NCBI GenBank assembly: GCA_028289805.1 | Contig: JANQNI010000144.1 | Coordinates: 1-6,382, forward strand | Direction: 5' to 3' | DNA: 6,382 nucleotides | DNA from: Thermoplasmatota archaeon | Lineage (GTDB): Archaea; Thermoplasmatota; E2; JACPAO01; JAHFTW01 | Shown here: positions 5,947 through 6,382 of the stretch, piece by piece | Layout: the number at the start of each line of letters is the position of its first letter | Position numbering within the stretch: position 1 is the first letter of the stretch | Position numbers and translations under genes: made by a program | The notes under the pieces: generated by a model | What the model was told of the DNA's origin: nothing | The model's database searches: none | Seen by the model: the letters and a program-made list of their open reading frames with translations, nothing else

Positions 5947-6382
5947 TCAGCCGTACATGACGGAGTGGGTGTGCCCCTTGTCGCGCTCGCGCATCCGCTG
6001 CACGCGCATCGCCTCCGCCACCCGCTCCTCGTAGCGGTCCGCCTCGTCGTACAGCAGCGTCGTGTCCAGGGGCGCGTCGAACAACCGCCCCAGCAGGTCC
6101 ACCACGGCGGCGGCGCTGCGGGCGTCCGGCTGGTCCGGGTTCGCCTCGGCGAGGATGCCGACGACGGGGATGCCGTCGCGCTTGCCCAGCGTCAGCAGGG
6201 TGCCGGTGACGCCCGCGACGAGGCCGTTGCCGAACAGGGGGGTGCCGAGCCCGCTGATGCGGTCGCGCAGGTCCGGGGTGCTGGCGGCGGCGTACACCTC
6301 GACCACGCTGTCCCGCTGCGCCGCGTCCTCCACCAGGAGCCCCTCCGGGCTGACGACCATCGCGGCGCCCTCCTGGCGGCTC
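5947..6382 (-). CDS. PAC2-family protein (proteasome assembly chaperone-like), 5' end outside window
   Basis: Only the C-terminal 144 residues are present. The frame stays open through the window edge, and codons before the internal ATG at 6360 (S-R-Q-E-G-A-A) read on, so that ATG is probably not the start. The visible part resembles the second half of archaeal PAC2 proteins: a strand VVEVYAAAS, then GLGTPLFGNGLVAGVTGTLL, the strand GIPVVGILAEANP, a helix with DARSAAAVVDLLGRLF, and a charged C-terminal helix with many Glu and Arg. It ends in MYG-stop. Full-length archaeal members run about 230-260 residues, so roughly 90-110 residues should lie outside. Eukaryotic and archaeal relatives act in 20S proteasome assembly, but many archaeal PAC2 proteins are uncharacterised, so the role is family-level inference. 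The gene ends 64 nt before the ligase. Confidence 0.85.
   Translation of the reverse strand, partial: SRQEGAAMVVSPEGLLVEDAAQRDSVVEVYAAASTPDLRDRISGLGTPLFGNGLVAGVTGTLLTLGKRDGIPVVGILAEANPDQPDARSAAAVVDLLGRLFDAPLDTTLLYDEADRYEERVAEAMRVQRMRERDKGHTHSVMYG

Noticed and set aside
3915..5960. A 681-codon open frame on the plus strand opposite the DNA ligase
   Set aside because: Long antisense frames are common in GC-rich coding DNA. Its translation is low-complexity Gly/Ala/Val/Arg with no recognisable domain, while the opposite strand encodes an intact ligase with all motifs.
1..6382. Search for a mobile, defence or CRISPR-like system
   Set aside because: No spaced repeat array, transposase, integrase, nuclease cluster, RNA gene or terminal repeats were seen. 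The gene set right of 1600 looks like ordinary chromosomal content.

Overview
The window is GC-rich (about 70% by eye) and looks like chromosomal DNA of an archaeon. The best taxonomic evidence is a full-length archaeal-type ATP-dependent DNA ligase and, just upstream of it, the C-terminal part of an archaeal PAC2-family (proteasome-assembly-chaperone-like) protein. A high-GC Thermoplasmatota-like euryarchaeon is my guess; the phylum is not proven by anything here.

All six genes lie on the minus strand, so reading order runs from the right end to the left: PAC2 protein (5947 to beyond 6382, 5' end outside the window), DNA ligase (3981-5882), an unrecognised protein with a helical N-terminal half and about four membrane segments (2981-3895), a class I/II PLP-dependent aminotransferase (1614-2912), then two tandem paralogous secreted cysteine-rich proteins (873-1532 and 102-722). 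Gaps between genes are 64, 85, 68, 81 and 150 nt with no overlaps. None of the five visible starts has a convincing Shine-Dalgarno sequence. Several have an AT-rich island about 25-50 nt upstream, as expected for archaeal TATA-type promoters with leaderless or short-leader mRNAs.

The right two thirds is ordinary cellular content: replication/repair ligase, protein quality control, amino-acid metabolism and a membrane protein. I see no metabolic link that makes these genes one pathway. The left third is the most interesting part. The two secreted proteins share signal peptide, cysteine framework and C-terminus. The 15-nt sequence GCGGGGAACAAAGCG (minus-strand reading) sits exactly 38 nt ahead of both chosen start codons. 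A similar pyrimidine-rich tract follows each gene. This looks like a small family of exported, probably disulfide-stabilised proteins under common control; I do not recognise the family and assign no function.

No RNA gene, CRISPR array, insertion sequence, integrase or attachment site was seen. There is no gene-free stretch over 300 bases. The left-hand 101 bases hold only the 3' flank of the last gene.
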